A DNA stretch of 10,108 bases from Alcaligenaceae bacterium. GTDB taxonomy: Bacteria > Pseudomonadota > Gammaproteobacteria > Burkholderiales > Burkholderiaceae. Under the pieces are notes generated by a model that saw nothing but the letters and a program-made list of their open reading frames with translations, was not told where the DNA came from and ran no database searches. This document shows positions 1 to 7,761 of this stretch, one piece after another. Both the position numbers and the translations under genes were made by a program. Location: assembly GCA_947372575.1 (NCBI GenBank), contig CANBUF010000040.1, forward strand, positions 1-10,108. The letters run 5' to 3'. Numbering within the stretch: position 1 is the stretch's first letter; each line of letters starts with the position of its first letter.

Positions 1-313
1 GGCGCGGGTGGCCCGGGAGTGCATCGTATCGTTTCCGAACTTTGGCTACTGGCCACACGGCTGGGCCATCCTGCGTGGACATATGCCTGTGACCGGCCAG
101 ATGCCCTACGCCTGGTACGACACGCCCAATATTCACCTGTGCACGATCAAGGATTTTGAGCGGCTGGCCCAAAAGATGCGTATGCGTATTCTTGAGCGTG
201 CAACGTTTAACGACCAACACGAGGTCAAGTGGCTGGCGGGATGGCGTTCCACACTGGCTGTCTATCGCTTTACTTCTGCTGGCCATGACTCGGTACTGGG
301 TCCGCGCGGGTGA
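1..313 (+). CDS. metW: Methionine biosynthesis protein MetW, C-terminal part (5' end outside window)
   Basis: The reading frame is open from the left edge (first full codon at base 2) to TGA at 311-313, giving about 103 residues. They match the C-terminal half of MetW, a SAM-methyltransferase-fold protein that in proteobacteria is encoded beside metX (homoserine acyltransferase) and is needed for full acyltransferase activity in methionine synthesis. Recognisable stretches are ECIVSFPNFGYW, the MPVTGQMPYAWYDTPNIHLCT segment that is strongly conserved in MetW, and the final WRSTLAVYRF. The GTG at base 8 is not the real start: MetW is normally about 190-200 residues and the frame continues upstream. 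The stop overlaps the GTG start of the downstream permease gene (GTGA), which suggests translational coupling. metX would be expected just to the left; this cannot be seen here. The family call is from recognition of the sequence, not a search. Confidence 0.9.
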   Translation, partial: ARVARECIVSFPNFGYWPHGWAILRGHMPVTGQMPYAWYDTPNIHLCTIKDFERLAQKMRMRILERATFNDQHEVKWLAGWRSTLAVYRFTSAGHDSVLGPRG

Positions 314-1563
314 GTGACATCCCCGTGTCCAAGCTCTATGCCAGCCGGCGCGTTGCGCCATTGCTCGCGCTCGGGTTTGCAAGTGGATTGCCTCTCGCCC
401 TGACCGGTGGGACCCTGCAGGCCTGGGCAACTGTTGAGCAGGTTTCCTTGCAGCAAATTGGTTTTCTGACGCTGGTGGGGACAGCCTACACACTCAAGTT
501 TTTATGGGCACCGCTGGTTGATCGCTATGCCCCACCCATTCTTGGGCGACGCCGTGGGTGGATTGCCCTGATGCAGCTCTTGCTTGCACTGGGCATGATG
601 ACGATGGGCCAGTTGTCACCAGGTACGCATTTGTGGCCACTGGCGCTGGTTGCCGTCGCCGTGGCGTTTTGCTCTGCCACGCAGGATATCGCCTTTGATG
701 CCTATCGCAGCGATGTCCTGCATCAGAACGAACGGGGGGCGGGAGCGGCACTGTCTGTGCTCGGTTACCGGCTTGCCATGCTGGTGTCCGGTGGGCTTGC
801 GCTGATCCTGGCGGATCAATGGCTGGGTTGGGGCTACACCTATATGCTGATGGGTATGCTGATGCTGTTGACCGCGCTCGCCACGCTCTGGGCGCCAGAG
901 CCTGAAGTCCCGGCCCAAGCGCCTCGCTCACTGTCAGATGCCGTGATTGAACCATTCAAGGAGTTTTTTGCACGACCCGAAGCCGTCACAGTGCTGGTGC
1001 TGATCGTGCTGTACAAACTCGGCGATGCGTTTGCCGGCGCGCTATCTACGACTTTTCTGATTCGGGCTGCAGGATTTAGCGCAACAGAAGTTGGCACGGT
1101 AAACAAGCTCCTGGGGCTGGCCGCCACAATTGTGGGGGCGCTGGCGGGTGGAACCCTGATGGCTCGGCTGGGGCTATTTCGCTCTTTGCTGTTGTTCGGG
1201 ATGTTGCAGGGCGTGTCCAATCTGGGCTTCTGGCTCATTTCAGTTACACCGCATAACCTGATACTGATGGCCTGCGCTGTCGGACTTGAAAACTTGTGCG
1301 GCGGAATGGGAACGGCAGCTTTTGTAGCGTTATTAATGGGGCTGTGTAATCGACAGTTTTCTGCCACTCAGTTCGCTTTATTGTCCGCCTTGTCTGCAGT
1401 GGGACGCACGTATCTGGCAGGCCCGCTCACGCCACCTATGGTGGAGTATGCGGGCTGGCCAACGTTTTTTATTCTGACGGTATTGATTTCGTTACCGGGA
1501 CTGTTATTGCTTTACTGGCGACGTCAGGATATTGAACGGATTGACGCATCTACTTCAGCGTGA
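310..1563 (+). CDS. ampG: AmpG-family muropeptide permease (MFS transporter)
   Basis: This 417-residue inner-membrane protein is an MFS transporter of the AmpG type, which imports GlcNAc-anhydroMurNAc peptides from the periplasm for peptidoglycan recycling. Diagnostic stretches are LGFASGLPLALTGGTLQAW (residues 21-39), the MFS loop 2-3 motif with DRY (71-73) and GRRRGW (79-84), CSATQDIAFDAYRSD (121-135) and ERGAGAALSVLGYRL (141-155). Hydrophobic segments fill the chain, with a hydrophilic central loop near residues 196-222; I estimate 12 membrane helices. E. coli AmpG is longer (about 490 residues). The start is GTG at 310, overlapping the metW stop by four bases with no strong Shine-Dalgarno, consistent with coupling to metW. 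The last 14 bp overlap the 3' end of the convergent exonuclease gene. In Bordetella pertussis AmpG efficiency decides how much tracheal cytotoxin is released; whether that matters here is unknown. Confidence 0.88.
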   Translation: MSDIPVSKLYASRRVAPLLALGFASGLPLALTGGTLQAWATVEQVSLQQIGFLTLVGTAYTLKFLWAPLVDRYAPPILGRRRGWIALMQLLLALGMMTMGQLSPGTHLWPLALVAVAVAFCSATQDIAFDAYRSDVLHQNERGAGAALSVLGYRLAMLVSGGLALILADQWLGWGYTYMLMGMLMLLTALATLWAPEPEVPAQAPRSLSDAVIEPFKEFFARPEAVTVLVLIVLYKLGDAFAGALSTTFLIRAAGFSATEVGTVNKLLGLAATIVGALAGGTLMARLGLFRSLLLFGMLQGVSNLGFWLISVTPHNLILMACAVGLENLCGGMGTAAFVALLMGLCNRQFSATQFALLSALSAVGRTYLAGPLTPPMVEYAGWPTFFILTVLISLPGLLLLYWRRQDIERIDASTSA

Positions 1564-2341
1564 ATGCATAATCAATTGTCAGAGGCGCATGATCGGAAAA
1601 GCGCTCGTCCTTGTAGATGCTTGCTGAGCGGGCCTGTGCGGCGATCCCGGGTGTGACGAGCTGGTAATCCAGACGCCAGCCTACGTTCTTGGCCCAGGCC
1701 TGCCCACGATTGCTCCACCAGGTGTATTGCTCGGCACGTGCATCGAGCTGCCTGAAGACATCGACAAATCCTATCTCATCGATGACGTGGGTCACCCAGG
1801 CGCGTTCTTCTGGCGTAAAGCCTGAATTTTTCTGATTGGACTTCCAGTTTTTAAGATCAATTTCCTTGTGCGCGATATTCCAGTCGGCACAGATGACATA
1901 CTCTCGTCCGGTCGCTTTGTAATCATCCATCAGCGCCTGCATCCAGGGGCCGAATTTTTTCAGAAAACGGAATTTGGCTTCCTGGCGTTCCGGACCACTG
2001 GACCCAGAGGGTAAGTAAGCGCTGATGACCGAAAGATTTGACCAGTCGGCTCGAAGGATGCGACCTTCACTGTCGAACTCTTCACACCCCATGCCTTGCA
2101 GAATGCGTTCAGGGTCTTTGCGTAAATAAATGCCTACTCCGCTGTAGCCTTTTTTTTCTGCGGCACAGAAGTGACCGTTGTAGTCCAGAGGGTGCTGGAG
2201 ATCGTCATGAATGTCGGCCAGGTGCGCTTTGAGCTCCTGCAGGCAGAGGATATCCGCCTGGTGGGTCTTGAGCCAACCCAACAGGCCTTTGTTAAAGGCG
2301 GAGCGGATGCCGTTCAGGTTCAGTGAGGTGATGCGCAGCAA
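1550..2341 (-). CDS. exoA: Exodeoxyribonuclease III / AP endonuclease
   Basis: This 263-residue protein belongs to the exonuclease III (Xth/ExoA) branch of the EEP phosphodiesterase fold: a Mg-dependent cytoplasmic enzyme that cleaves at abasic sites in base-excision repair and can degrade DNA 3' to 5'. Visible active-site elements are [12 protein letters not shown] with Asn8/Asn10, LQELK with the metal ligand Glu36, SAYLPSG with Tyr109, ADWN with Asp153 and Asn155, RLDYQLV with Asp225, and the terminal SDHAPL with Asp250-His251. The [12 protein letters not shown] segment is closer to the Bacillus/Neisseria ExoA type than to E. coli XthA. The start is TTG at 2341-2339 (genomic CAA), supported by AGGAG (genomic CTCCT at 2348-2352) six bases upstream and by the family's usual N-terminus, one residue before the first beta strand. 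It is divergent from pyrE and converges on ampG with a 14-bp overlap. Length is normal for the family. Confidence 0.93.
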   Translation of the reverse strand: MLRITSLNLNGIRSAFNKGLLGWLKTHQADILCLQELKAHLADIHDDLQHPLDYNGHFCAAEKKGYSGVGIYLRKDPERILQGMGCEEFDSEGRILRADWSNLSVISAYLPSGSSGPERQEAKFRFLKKFGPWMQALMDDYKATGREYVICADWNIAHKEIDLKNWKSNQKNSGFTPEERAWVTHVIDEIGFVDVFRQLDARAEQYTWWSNRGQAWAKNVGWRLDYQLVTPGIAAQARSASIYKDERFSDHAPLTIDYAFTLK

Positions 2342-2347
2342 GAAAAG

Positions 2348-2352
2348 CTCCT
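2348..2352 (-). promoter_or_regulatory. Shine-Dalgarno deciding the TTG start of exoA
   Basis: On the minus strand AGGAG lies six bases before TTG (2341-2339). No ATG or GTG codon falls in frame at a sensible distance: the upstream in-frame codons are TTC, CTT, GAG, CAG, GAC and ATT, and the next in-frame ATG would cut into the conserved nuclease core. This makes the non-canonical TTG the best start. Confidence 0.7.
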
Positions 2353-2358
2353 GGTCAA

Positions 2359-2367
2359 TGAGATAAT
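2359..2367 (+). promoter_or_regulatory. Candidate extended -10 element for pyrE
   Basis: TGAGATAAT fits the extended -10 pattern TGnTATAAT with one mismatch (GATAAT for TATAAT). No convincing -35 lies about 17 bp upstream, which is tolerated in extended -10 promoters. Transcription would start near 2374-2376, so the ATG at 2366 would lie upstream of the transcript start and pyrE would be translated from the ATG at 2381 or, better, 2399. This is inferred from pattern matching only. Confidence 0.3.
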
Positions 2368-2398
2368 GGCGACATATTGGATGAATTTTGGGATCGAT

Positions 2399-3073
2399 AT
2401 GTCAACTGGTTCGAATCGTCGTACGTTTGTGCAGTTTGCCTTAAATGAAGGCGTTTTGCGTTTTGGAAGCTTTGTCACCAAGTCCGGTCGCACCAGTCCG
2501 TACTTCTTTAATGCTGGGTTGTTCAATACGGGCGCCTCGGTTGGCCGATTGGCACAATTTTATGCCCAGGCGCTGGTGGATTCCAAGTTGCCCTTTGATA
2601 TGCTCTTTGGGCCTGCCTATAAAGGTATTCCCCTCGCGACAGCGACGTCGGTCGCACTGGCGGCGCATCCAGCGCTGCCGGGTCGTGATATTCCTTTTGC
2701 CTACAACCGTAAAGAAGCGAAAACACATGGCGAAGGCGGTCAGCTGGTGGGCGCTCCCCTTAAGGGCCGTGTGGTCATCATCGATGACGTGATCACAGCG
2801 GGCACTTCTGTGCGCGAGTCGGTGGATATCATTCGTGCGGCAGGGGCTGAGCCTGCCGCGGTACTTATTGCGATGGACCGGATGGAGCGGGCAGGTGCCG
2901 ATGGCGAGTTATCACCTCATTCGGCCGTCCAGGAAGTTGAGCAGCGCTATGGTCTGCCAGTCGTGAGCATTGCCTCGTTGACAGATATCCTGGCTTTACT
3001 CGAAGGCAACGCAGAATTTGCTGCCCATCAGCAAGCTGTTCTGGCCTACCGGTCCCGTTACGGGATTCAGTAG
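2399..3073 (+). CDS. pyrE: Orotate phosphoribosyltransferase
   Basis: This cytoplasmic enzyme joins orotate to PRPP to give orotidine 5'-monophosphate, the fifth step of de novo pyrimidine synthesis. Counting from the ATG at 2399 it has 224 residues. Visible are the substrate loop with [13 protein letters not shown] (28-40), [10 protein letters not shown] (71-80), the flexible catalytic loop [13 protein letters not shown] (102-114) and the PRPP-binding motif [13 protein letters not shown] (125-137). The frame is open further upstream with ATGs at 2366 and 2381. I prefer 2399 because the homologous region begins a few residues later, the extra residues [11 protein letters not shown] look unlike the family, E. 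coli PyrE is 213 residues, and a candidate extended -10 overlaps the first ATG. None of the three starts has a strong Shine-Dalgarno (a weak GGGA precedes 2399). The gene is transcribed alone, divergent from exoA and convergent with gatB across a 25-bp gap. Confidence 0.93.
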   Translation: MSTGSNRRTFVQFALNEGVLRFGSFVTKSGRTSPYFFNAGLFNTGASVGRLAQFYAQALVDSKLPFDMLFGPAYKGIPLATATSVALAAHPALPGRDIPFAYNRKEAKTHGEGGQLVGAPLKGRVVIIDDVITAGTSVRESVDIIRAAGAEPAAVLIAMDRMERAGADGELSPHSAVQEVEQRYGLPVVSIASLTDILALLEGNAEFAAHQQAVLAYRSRYGIQ

Positions 3074-3098
3074 ACCCTTGCGTGTTTAGCCCCCGGGT

Positions 3099-4556
3099 TT
3101 AGCTTTCAAGCTTAGCCTTGAGCAAGTCGTTGACTTGTTGAGGGTTGGCTTTGCCTTTGGCAGCTTTCATGATCTGACCCACCAGCGCGTTAAAGCCTTT
3201 TTGTTTGCCTGCTCGATACTCGGCAACAATCGCGGCGTTGTTAGCCAGGACCGTGTCGATCATTGCTTCGATCGCGCCGGCGTCATTGATTTGAGTCAGG
3301 CCTTTGGCCTGGATGATGGCGTCGGGTTGGCCACCATGTTCGCCTGACCACATTGACGCAAACACGTCGCGTGCGATTTTGTTTGAAATCGTATTGTCGA
3401 CAATGCGTGACAACAGCGCAGCGAGCGTGATTGCACTCACCGGACAGTCTGTGATGTCTTTTTCTTCGCGATTGAGCGTGGCCGAGACCTCGCCCATGAC
3501 CCAGTTTGCCGCGAGTTTTGCCTGGCCTGCGGGCAGGGTGCGGGTGACTTCTTCAAAATAGGTCGCGAGCGCACGGCTTGCGGTCAGCTGGGCAGCGTCT
3601 ACAGGGGCCAATCCATATTCGCTCACAAATCGCGCGCGCAGCGCTGCGGGCAATTCGGGCATCGAGGCGCGCACCTGTTCAATCCAACTCGTGTCAATCA
3701 CGAGAGGTGGCAGATCAGGATCTGGAAAATAACGGTAATCATGCGCGTCTTCTTTGCTGCGCATGCTGCGTGTTTCGTCGCGATCAGAGTCGTAAAGCCG
3801 CGTTTCCTGTACAACCCGACCACCATCTTCGAGCAGCTCAATCTGACGACGAACCTCGTACTGGATCGCTCGCTCAAGAAAGCGGAAGGAGTTGACGTTT
3901 TTGACTTCACAGCGTGTGCCGAATTCTTTTTGACCGACCGGACGAACCGAGACGTTTGCATCGATCCGGAATGAGCCTTCCTGCATGTTGCCATCGCAGA
4001 TGCCGAGCCACATCACCAGGCTGTGCAAGGTTTTTGCATAGGCCACGGCTTCGGCGGCGGAGCGCATTTCGGGCTCCGTGACGATTTCGAGCAAGGGCGT
4101 GCCGCAACGATTCAGGTCAATCCCGGTAGAGGATTCGCCGTGCGGACCGACAAAGTCGTCATGCATGGATTTGCCCGCGTCTTCTTCGAGGTGGGCACGT
4201 GTGAGGTTGACGGTTTTTTCTTCGTCACCCACAAAAAACGAAATCGAACCCCCAATCACAACGGGATCATCCATCTGGCTGATCTGGTAGTTCTTGGGCA
4301 GATCCGGGTAGAAGTAGTTTTTGCGCGCAAAAACGGAGTAGGGCGCAACGGTGGCGCCAATCGCCAGACCAAAGCGGATTGCGCGTTCAACGGCACCTTT
4401 GTTCATGACCGGCAAGCTGCCAGGTAAAGCCAGATCGACTTCATTGGCTTGTGTATTGGGCAGTGCGCCGTAGCGCGTGCTGCTACCCGAAAATATTTTT
4501 GTCTGTGTCGAAAGCTGGGTGTGCGTTTCGAGTCCGATGACGACTTCCCATGTCAT
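3099..4556 (-). CDS. gatB: Aspartyl/glutamyl-tRNA(Asn/Gln) amidotransferase subunit B
   Basis: GatB is the tRNA-binding kinase subunit of GatCAB. It activates the side chain of Glu-tRNA(Gln) or Asp-tRNA(Asn) with ATP and completes the amidation with ammonia delivered from GatA. At 485 residues it has normal length. Visible are the N-terminal [13 protein letters not shown] strand, the cradle-domain segment [17 protein letters not shown] (79-95), [11 protein letters not shown] (119-129), the GatB signature [18 protein letters not shown] (146-163), the REPDRDE-equivalent region around [12 protein letters not shown], and a C-terminal YqeY-like helical tail (about 340-485) ending in [20 protein letters not shown]. 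The start ATG at 4556 overlaps the gatA stop (ATGA), and AGGA (genomic TCCT at 4565-4568) sits eight bases upstream, so the two genes are coupled. It is the last gene of the gatCAB operon and ends 25 bp from the pyrE stop. Confidence 0.96.
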   Translation of the reverse strand: MTWEVVIGLETHTQLSTQTKIFSGSSTRYGALPNTQANEVDLALPGSLPVMNKGAVERAIRFGLAIGATVAPYSVFARKNYFYPDLPKNYQISQMDDPVVIGGSISFFVGDEEKTVNLTRAHLEEDAGKSMHDDFVGPHGESSTGIDLNRCGTPLLEIVTEPEMRSAAEAVAYAKTLHSLVMWLGICDGNMQEGSFRIDANVSVRPVGQKEFGTRCEVKNVNSFRFLERAIQYEVRRQIELLEDGGRVVQETRLYDSDRDETRSMRSKEDAHDYRYFPDPDLPPLVIDTSWIEQVRASMPELPAALRARFVSEYGLAPVDAAQLTASRALATYFEEVTRTLPAGQAKLAANWVMGEVSATLNREEKDITDCPVSAITLAALLSRIVDNTISNKIARDVFASMWSGEHGGQPDAIIQAKGLTQINDAGAIEAMIDTVLANNAAIVAEYRAGKQKGFNALVGQIMKAAKGKANPQQVNDLLKAKLES

Positions 4557-6088
4557 GATGCTTGTCCTGCAATATGTTGATGCCAGTCTGTCACGCGTTG
4601 GTATTGGTCAGCCACGGCAAGCAGTCGACCTTCATCGAAATAATTCCCGATGATTTGCAAGCCGATTGGCAAGGCCGCACCCGTTGCACCTGGAGCAAAG
4701 CCGCACGGAATGGACATGCCAGGCAACCCGGCCAAATTCAGGCTAAGTGTATAGATGTCGGCGAGCCAGTCAGCAGTCGGGTCATCACTGTTGACGCCAA
4801 TCTGTTTGGCCACGGTCGGCGTCACAGGACCCATGATGACATCACACTGCGTGGTGAGCGCTGAGCGGAAATCATCGGCGATCATGCGACGCAGTCGCTG
4901 GGCCTGCAGATAATAGGCATCGTAATAACCATGGGACAGCACATAGGTGCCGACCAGGATCCGTCGCTGAACCTCAGGACCAAAGCCTTCGGCACGGGAC
5001 TTGCCTGTCATGTCCTCGAGGTCCGAGTAGCTTTCGCTGCGATGGCCATAGCGCACACCATCGTAACGTGAGAGATTGCTCGAGGCTTCGGCAGGTGCAA
5101 TGACGTAATACGCTGGAATCGACAGGCGCGTGCGGGGAAGAGAAATATCGACGCGCTGGGCGCCCAGTTTTTCGAATGCAGTCAGGGCAGCTTCGATTGC
5201 CTGACCGACATCTTTGGATAGGCCTTCGCCGAAATACTCGCGCGGCACACCAATTCGCAGGCCTTTGAGTGGAAGTGCTGCGTTTGTAGCGAATTGTTCA
5301 CTTGTGCGTGCGTAGTCTGAGCGTATGCGTCCGGGGGCGTTGGCCACGCCGTTACAGAATTCTGCGCTGGTGGAGTCGCGCGGATCAAAGCCGCTCATGG
5401 TGTCAAGTATCTCGACCAGGTCGGCGGCGCTCGGTGCAATTGGACCGGCCTGGTCTAGGCTGGAGCCATACGCAATCATGCCGTAGCGGGAGATGGCACC
5501 GTAGGTTGGCTTGATGCCGCTCACGCCGCAAAGCGCGGCGGGCTGGCGAACAGAGCCTCCAGTATCGGTGCCTGTGCTTGCCATGACAAGCCGTGCTGCG
5601 ACGGCGGCGGCTGAACCACCGGAGGAGCCGCCAGGAACGGCCGTATGATCCCAGGGATTCAGAGCCGGGCCGTGTGCAGAGTGCTCGTTGCTCGAGCCCA
5701 TGGCGAATTCGTCACAATTGAGTTTGCCAAGAGATACAGCACCCGCAGCGAGTAGTTTGCTGACAACCGTGGCGTCAAACGGACTGACGTAGTTTTTAAG
5801 CATATTGCTGCCGGCAGTACTGCGCCAGCCTTGCGTGACGAAGACATCCTTATGTGCGATGGGAATGCCTGTCAGGGGGCCGGCATGGCCCGCGGCCAGC
5901 AATGCATCGGCCTGGCGTGCCTGAGCAAGCGTCAGGTCGGCATCAATATGCACAAACGCATTGAGCACCTTGTGCTGGTCGATTGTGCGCAGGGACTCCT
6001 GGGCAAGCTCGGTGGCGCTGACCTGTTTTTCAGCAAGGGCCAGGCGCAGAGCCGCGAGGCTGGGGTAATGTTGCAGGGCAGTAGGCAT
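4553..6088 (-). CDS. gatA: Aspartyl/glutamyl-tRNA(Asn/Gln) amidotransferase subunit A
   Basis: GatA is the glutaminase subunit of GatCAB and a member of the amidase-signature family. It hydrolyses glutamine and channels ammonia to GatB. The 511-residue chain carries the full Ser-cisSer-Lys triad: Lys80 in [10 protein letters not shown], Ser155 in the glycine/serine-rich [12 protein letters not shown], and nucleophile Ser179 in [11 protein letters not shown]. Each is one position after the Staphylococcus aureus residues Lys79/Ser154/Ser178. [13 protein letters not shown] (191-203) and the late LPIGLQIIG segment are also typical. The ATG at 6088 lies one base after the gatC stop (TAATATG), and AAGGTGAT (genomic 6104-6097, inside the end of gatC) sits eight bases upstream, a strong Shine-Dalgarno that supports this start. 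The stop overlaps the gatB start by four bases. In betaproteobacteria GatCAB is thought to act mainly for Asn-tRNA; the window does not show which tRNA is used. Confidence 0.97.
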   Translation of the reverse strand: MPTALQHYPSLAALRLALAEKQVSATELAQESLRTIDQHKVLNAFVHIDADLTLAQARQADALLAAGHAGPLTGIPIAHKDVFVTQGWRSTAGSNMLKNYVSPFDATVVSKLLAAGAVSLGKLNCDEFAMGSSNEHSAHGPALNPWDHTAVPGGSSGGSAAAVAARLVMASTGTDTGGSVRQPAALCGVSGIKPTYGAISRYGMIAYGSSLDQAGPIAPSAADLVEILDTMSGFDPRDSTSAEFCNGVANAPGRIRSDYARTSEQFATNAALPLKGLRIGVPREYFGEGLSKDVGQAIEAALTAFEKLGAQRVDISLPRTRLSIPAYYVIAPAEASSNLSRYDGVRYGHRSESYSDLEDMTGKSRAEGFGPEVQRRILVGTYVLSHGYYDAYYLQAQRLRRMIADDFRSALTTQCDVIMGPVTPTVAKQIGVNSDDPTADWLADIYTLSLNLAGLPGMSIPCGFAPGATGAALPIGLQIIGNYFDEGRLLAVADQYQRVTDWHQHIAGQAS

Positions 6089-6089
6089 A

Positions 6090-6398
6090 TTATTCGATCA
6101 CCTTGGGAACCAGGAACAGTCCGTCACGGGCACCTGGGGCATTTGCCATGAGTGCCGAACGTCTGTCGGTAGATGTGGTTTCGGTCACCACGTCATCGCG
6201 CAGGCGCAGATGGACATCCGTCATGCCAGCAAGCGGGTGGGCGAGGGGTTGGATGCCATCCGTATTGACGGCCTGAAGCTCCTGGATCAAGCCCAGGATT
6301 GCGTTTAGATCGACCTGCGCCTGCGTCAGGCGTTCGGGAGTTAATTGCAGGCGCGCCAGGCGCGCAATGCGGACAACTTCTTGTTCGGTAAGAGCCAT
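6090..6398 (-). CDS. gatC: Aspartyl/glutamyl-tRNA(Asn/Gln) amidotransferase subunit C
   Basis: GatC is the small, mostly extended subunit that wraps around GatA and GatB and stabilises the heterotrimer. This 102-residue protein starts with the family's [19 protein letters not shown] helix, continues with the FNxI-type segment [12 protein letters not shown], the [12 protein letters not shown] stretch, LRDDVV, and ends FLVPKVIE, all standard. It is the first gene of the gatCAB operon; gatA begins one base after its TAA. The ATG at 6398 is well supported by family length and N-terminus, yet the bases immediately upstream on the minus strand (GACTGATCCAGACCCC) contain no clear Shine-Dalgarno. The leader back to the candidate promoter holds two hairpins, described separately. 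Confidence 0.95.
   Translation of the reverse strand: MALTEQEVVRIARLARLQLTPERLTQAQVDLNAILGLIQELQAVNTDGIQPLAHPLAGMTDVHLRLRDDVVTETTSTDRRSALMANAPGARDGLFLVPKVIE
6097..6104 (-). promoter_or_regulatory. Shine-Dalgarno of gatA within the 3' end of gatC
   Basis: The minus strand reads AAGGTGAT eight bases before the gatA ATG, a long match to the anti-Shine-Dalgarno of 16S rRNA. It is embedded in the last codons of gatC and is far stronger than the leader of gatC itself, which has no clear match. Confidence 0.65.
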
Positions 6399-6429
6399 GG
6401 GGTCTGGATCAGTCCATTGAGTGGGGCCA

Positions 6430-6449
6430 GGGCGGGCAAATATCCGCCC
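6430..6449 (-). promoter_or_regulatory. GC-rich hairpin in the gatC leader
   Basis: GGGCGG at 6430-6435 is the exact reverse complement of CCGCCC at 6444-6449, leaving an 8-nt A/T-rich loop (GCAAATAT on the plus strand). In a leftward transcript this stem would sit about 32 nt before the gatC start. No U-tract follows on either strand, so it is not an intrinsic terminator. The pairing is seen in the sequence; any role is unknown. Confidence 0.4.
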
Positions 6450-6480
6450 GACAGTCTATAAGCGCGTTTAAATTTAGCGA

Positions 6481-6515
6481 TCTGGACGACTTGGGTCTGC
6501 CTAAGGGTGTCCAGA
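6481..6515. promoter_or_regulatory. Interrupted 13-bp hairpin in the gatC/mreB intergenic region
   Basis: The outer stem pairs TCTGGAC (6481-6487) with GTCCAGA (6509-6515), seven perfect pairs. The inner stem pairs CTTGGG (6490-6495) with CCTAAG (6500-6505) around the loop TCTG, six pairs of which one is G-T. A 2/3-nt internal loop separates them. The G-T pair is a wobble in plus-strand RNA but an A-C mismatch in minus-strand RNA, so the fold is slightly better rightward. By position it would lie in the gatC leader if that operon starts near 6534. No U-tract follows on either strand. Confidence 0.45.
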
Positions 6516-6522
6516 CGGTTAG

Positions 6523-6542
6523 ATTCACGAATCACCGTGAAT
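6523..6542. promoter_or_regulatory. Hyphenated palindrome, candidate operator
   Basis: ATTCACG (6523-6529) and CGTGAAT (6536-6542) are perfect inverted repeats separated by six bases. The centre-to-centre distance of 13 bp is a little more than one helical turn, as for many dimeric helix-turn-helix repressors. The right arm overlaps the candidate leftward -10 and the left arm lies just upstream of the candidate rightward -10. No regulator is assigned. Confidence 0.35.
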
Positions 6543-6546
6543 TATA
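6541..6546 (-). promoter_or_regulatory. Candidate -10 element for gatCAB
   Basis: Minus strand TATAAT is a perfect -10 consensus, about 140 bp upstream of the gatC ATG. The position about 17 bp further upstream reads GCGATT, a poor -35, so the promoter is uncertain. The start of transcription would be near 6534. A second weaker option is TATAGA on the minus strand at 6460-6455, also without a good -35. Confidence 0.3.
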
Positions 6547-6549
6547 AGT

Positions 6550-6555
6550 TATGAT
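6550..6555 (+). promoter_or_regulatory. Candidate -10 element for mreB
   Basis: Plus strand TATGAT matches the -10 consensus at five of six bases. The nearest -35-like hexamer, TTCACG at 6524-6529, gives a 20-bp spacer, longer than usual. If used, mreB would have a leader of roughly 140 nt. It lies within 10 bp of the leftward candidate, so the two promoters would be face to face. Confidence 0.22.
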
Positions 6556-6697
6556 AGGCGGCTAATCGCTGCGTGTTACGAGCGCTTTGTGGGTCGATTG
6601 CAGGCGGGTCTTTTTGGCATGCCTTACCGACTCATCAACACAACTCTGCTCCACGCACGCGCCTGCACATTTTCGTGCTTCAATTTTCACTGGCTGA

Positions 6698-7747
<1,050 letters not shown>

Positions 7748-7761
7748 TACCCTGCATTTTT

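Noticed and set aside
494..955. 153-codon minus-strand open frame inside ampG
   Set aside because: Low-complexity Arg/Ala/Pro/Ser-rich translation typical of an antisense shadow in GC-rich DNA.
840..1367. 175-codon open frame on the minus strand inside ampG
   Set aside because: It lies wholly antisense to a clear transporter gene, resembles no family I know, and the opposite strand has strong AmpG motifs throughout.
3096..3117. Imperfect hairpin at the pyrE/gatB convergent junction, considered as a terminator
   Set aside because: The stem includes a mismatch and a wobble pair, extends into the end of gatB, and neither strand has a U-tract after it. I see no convincing intrinsic terminator in the 25-bp gap.
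6405..6416. TGGA-TCAG-TCCA short inverted repeat just before gatC
   Set aside because: Only four base pairs; such repeats are common by chance.
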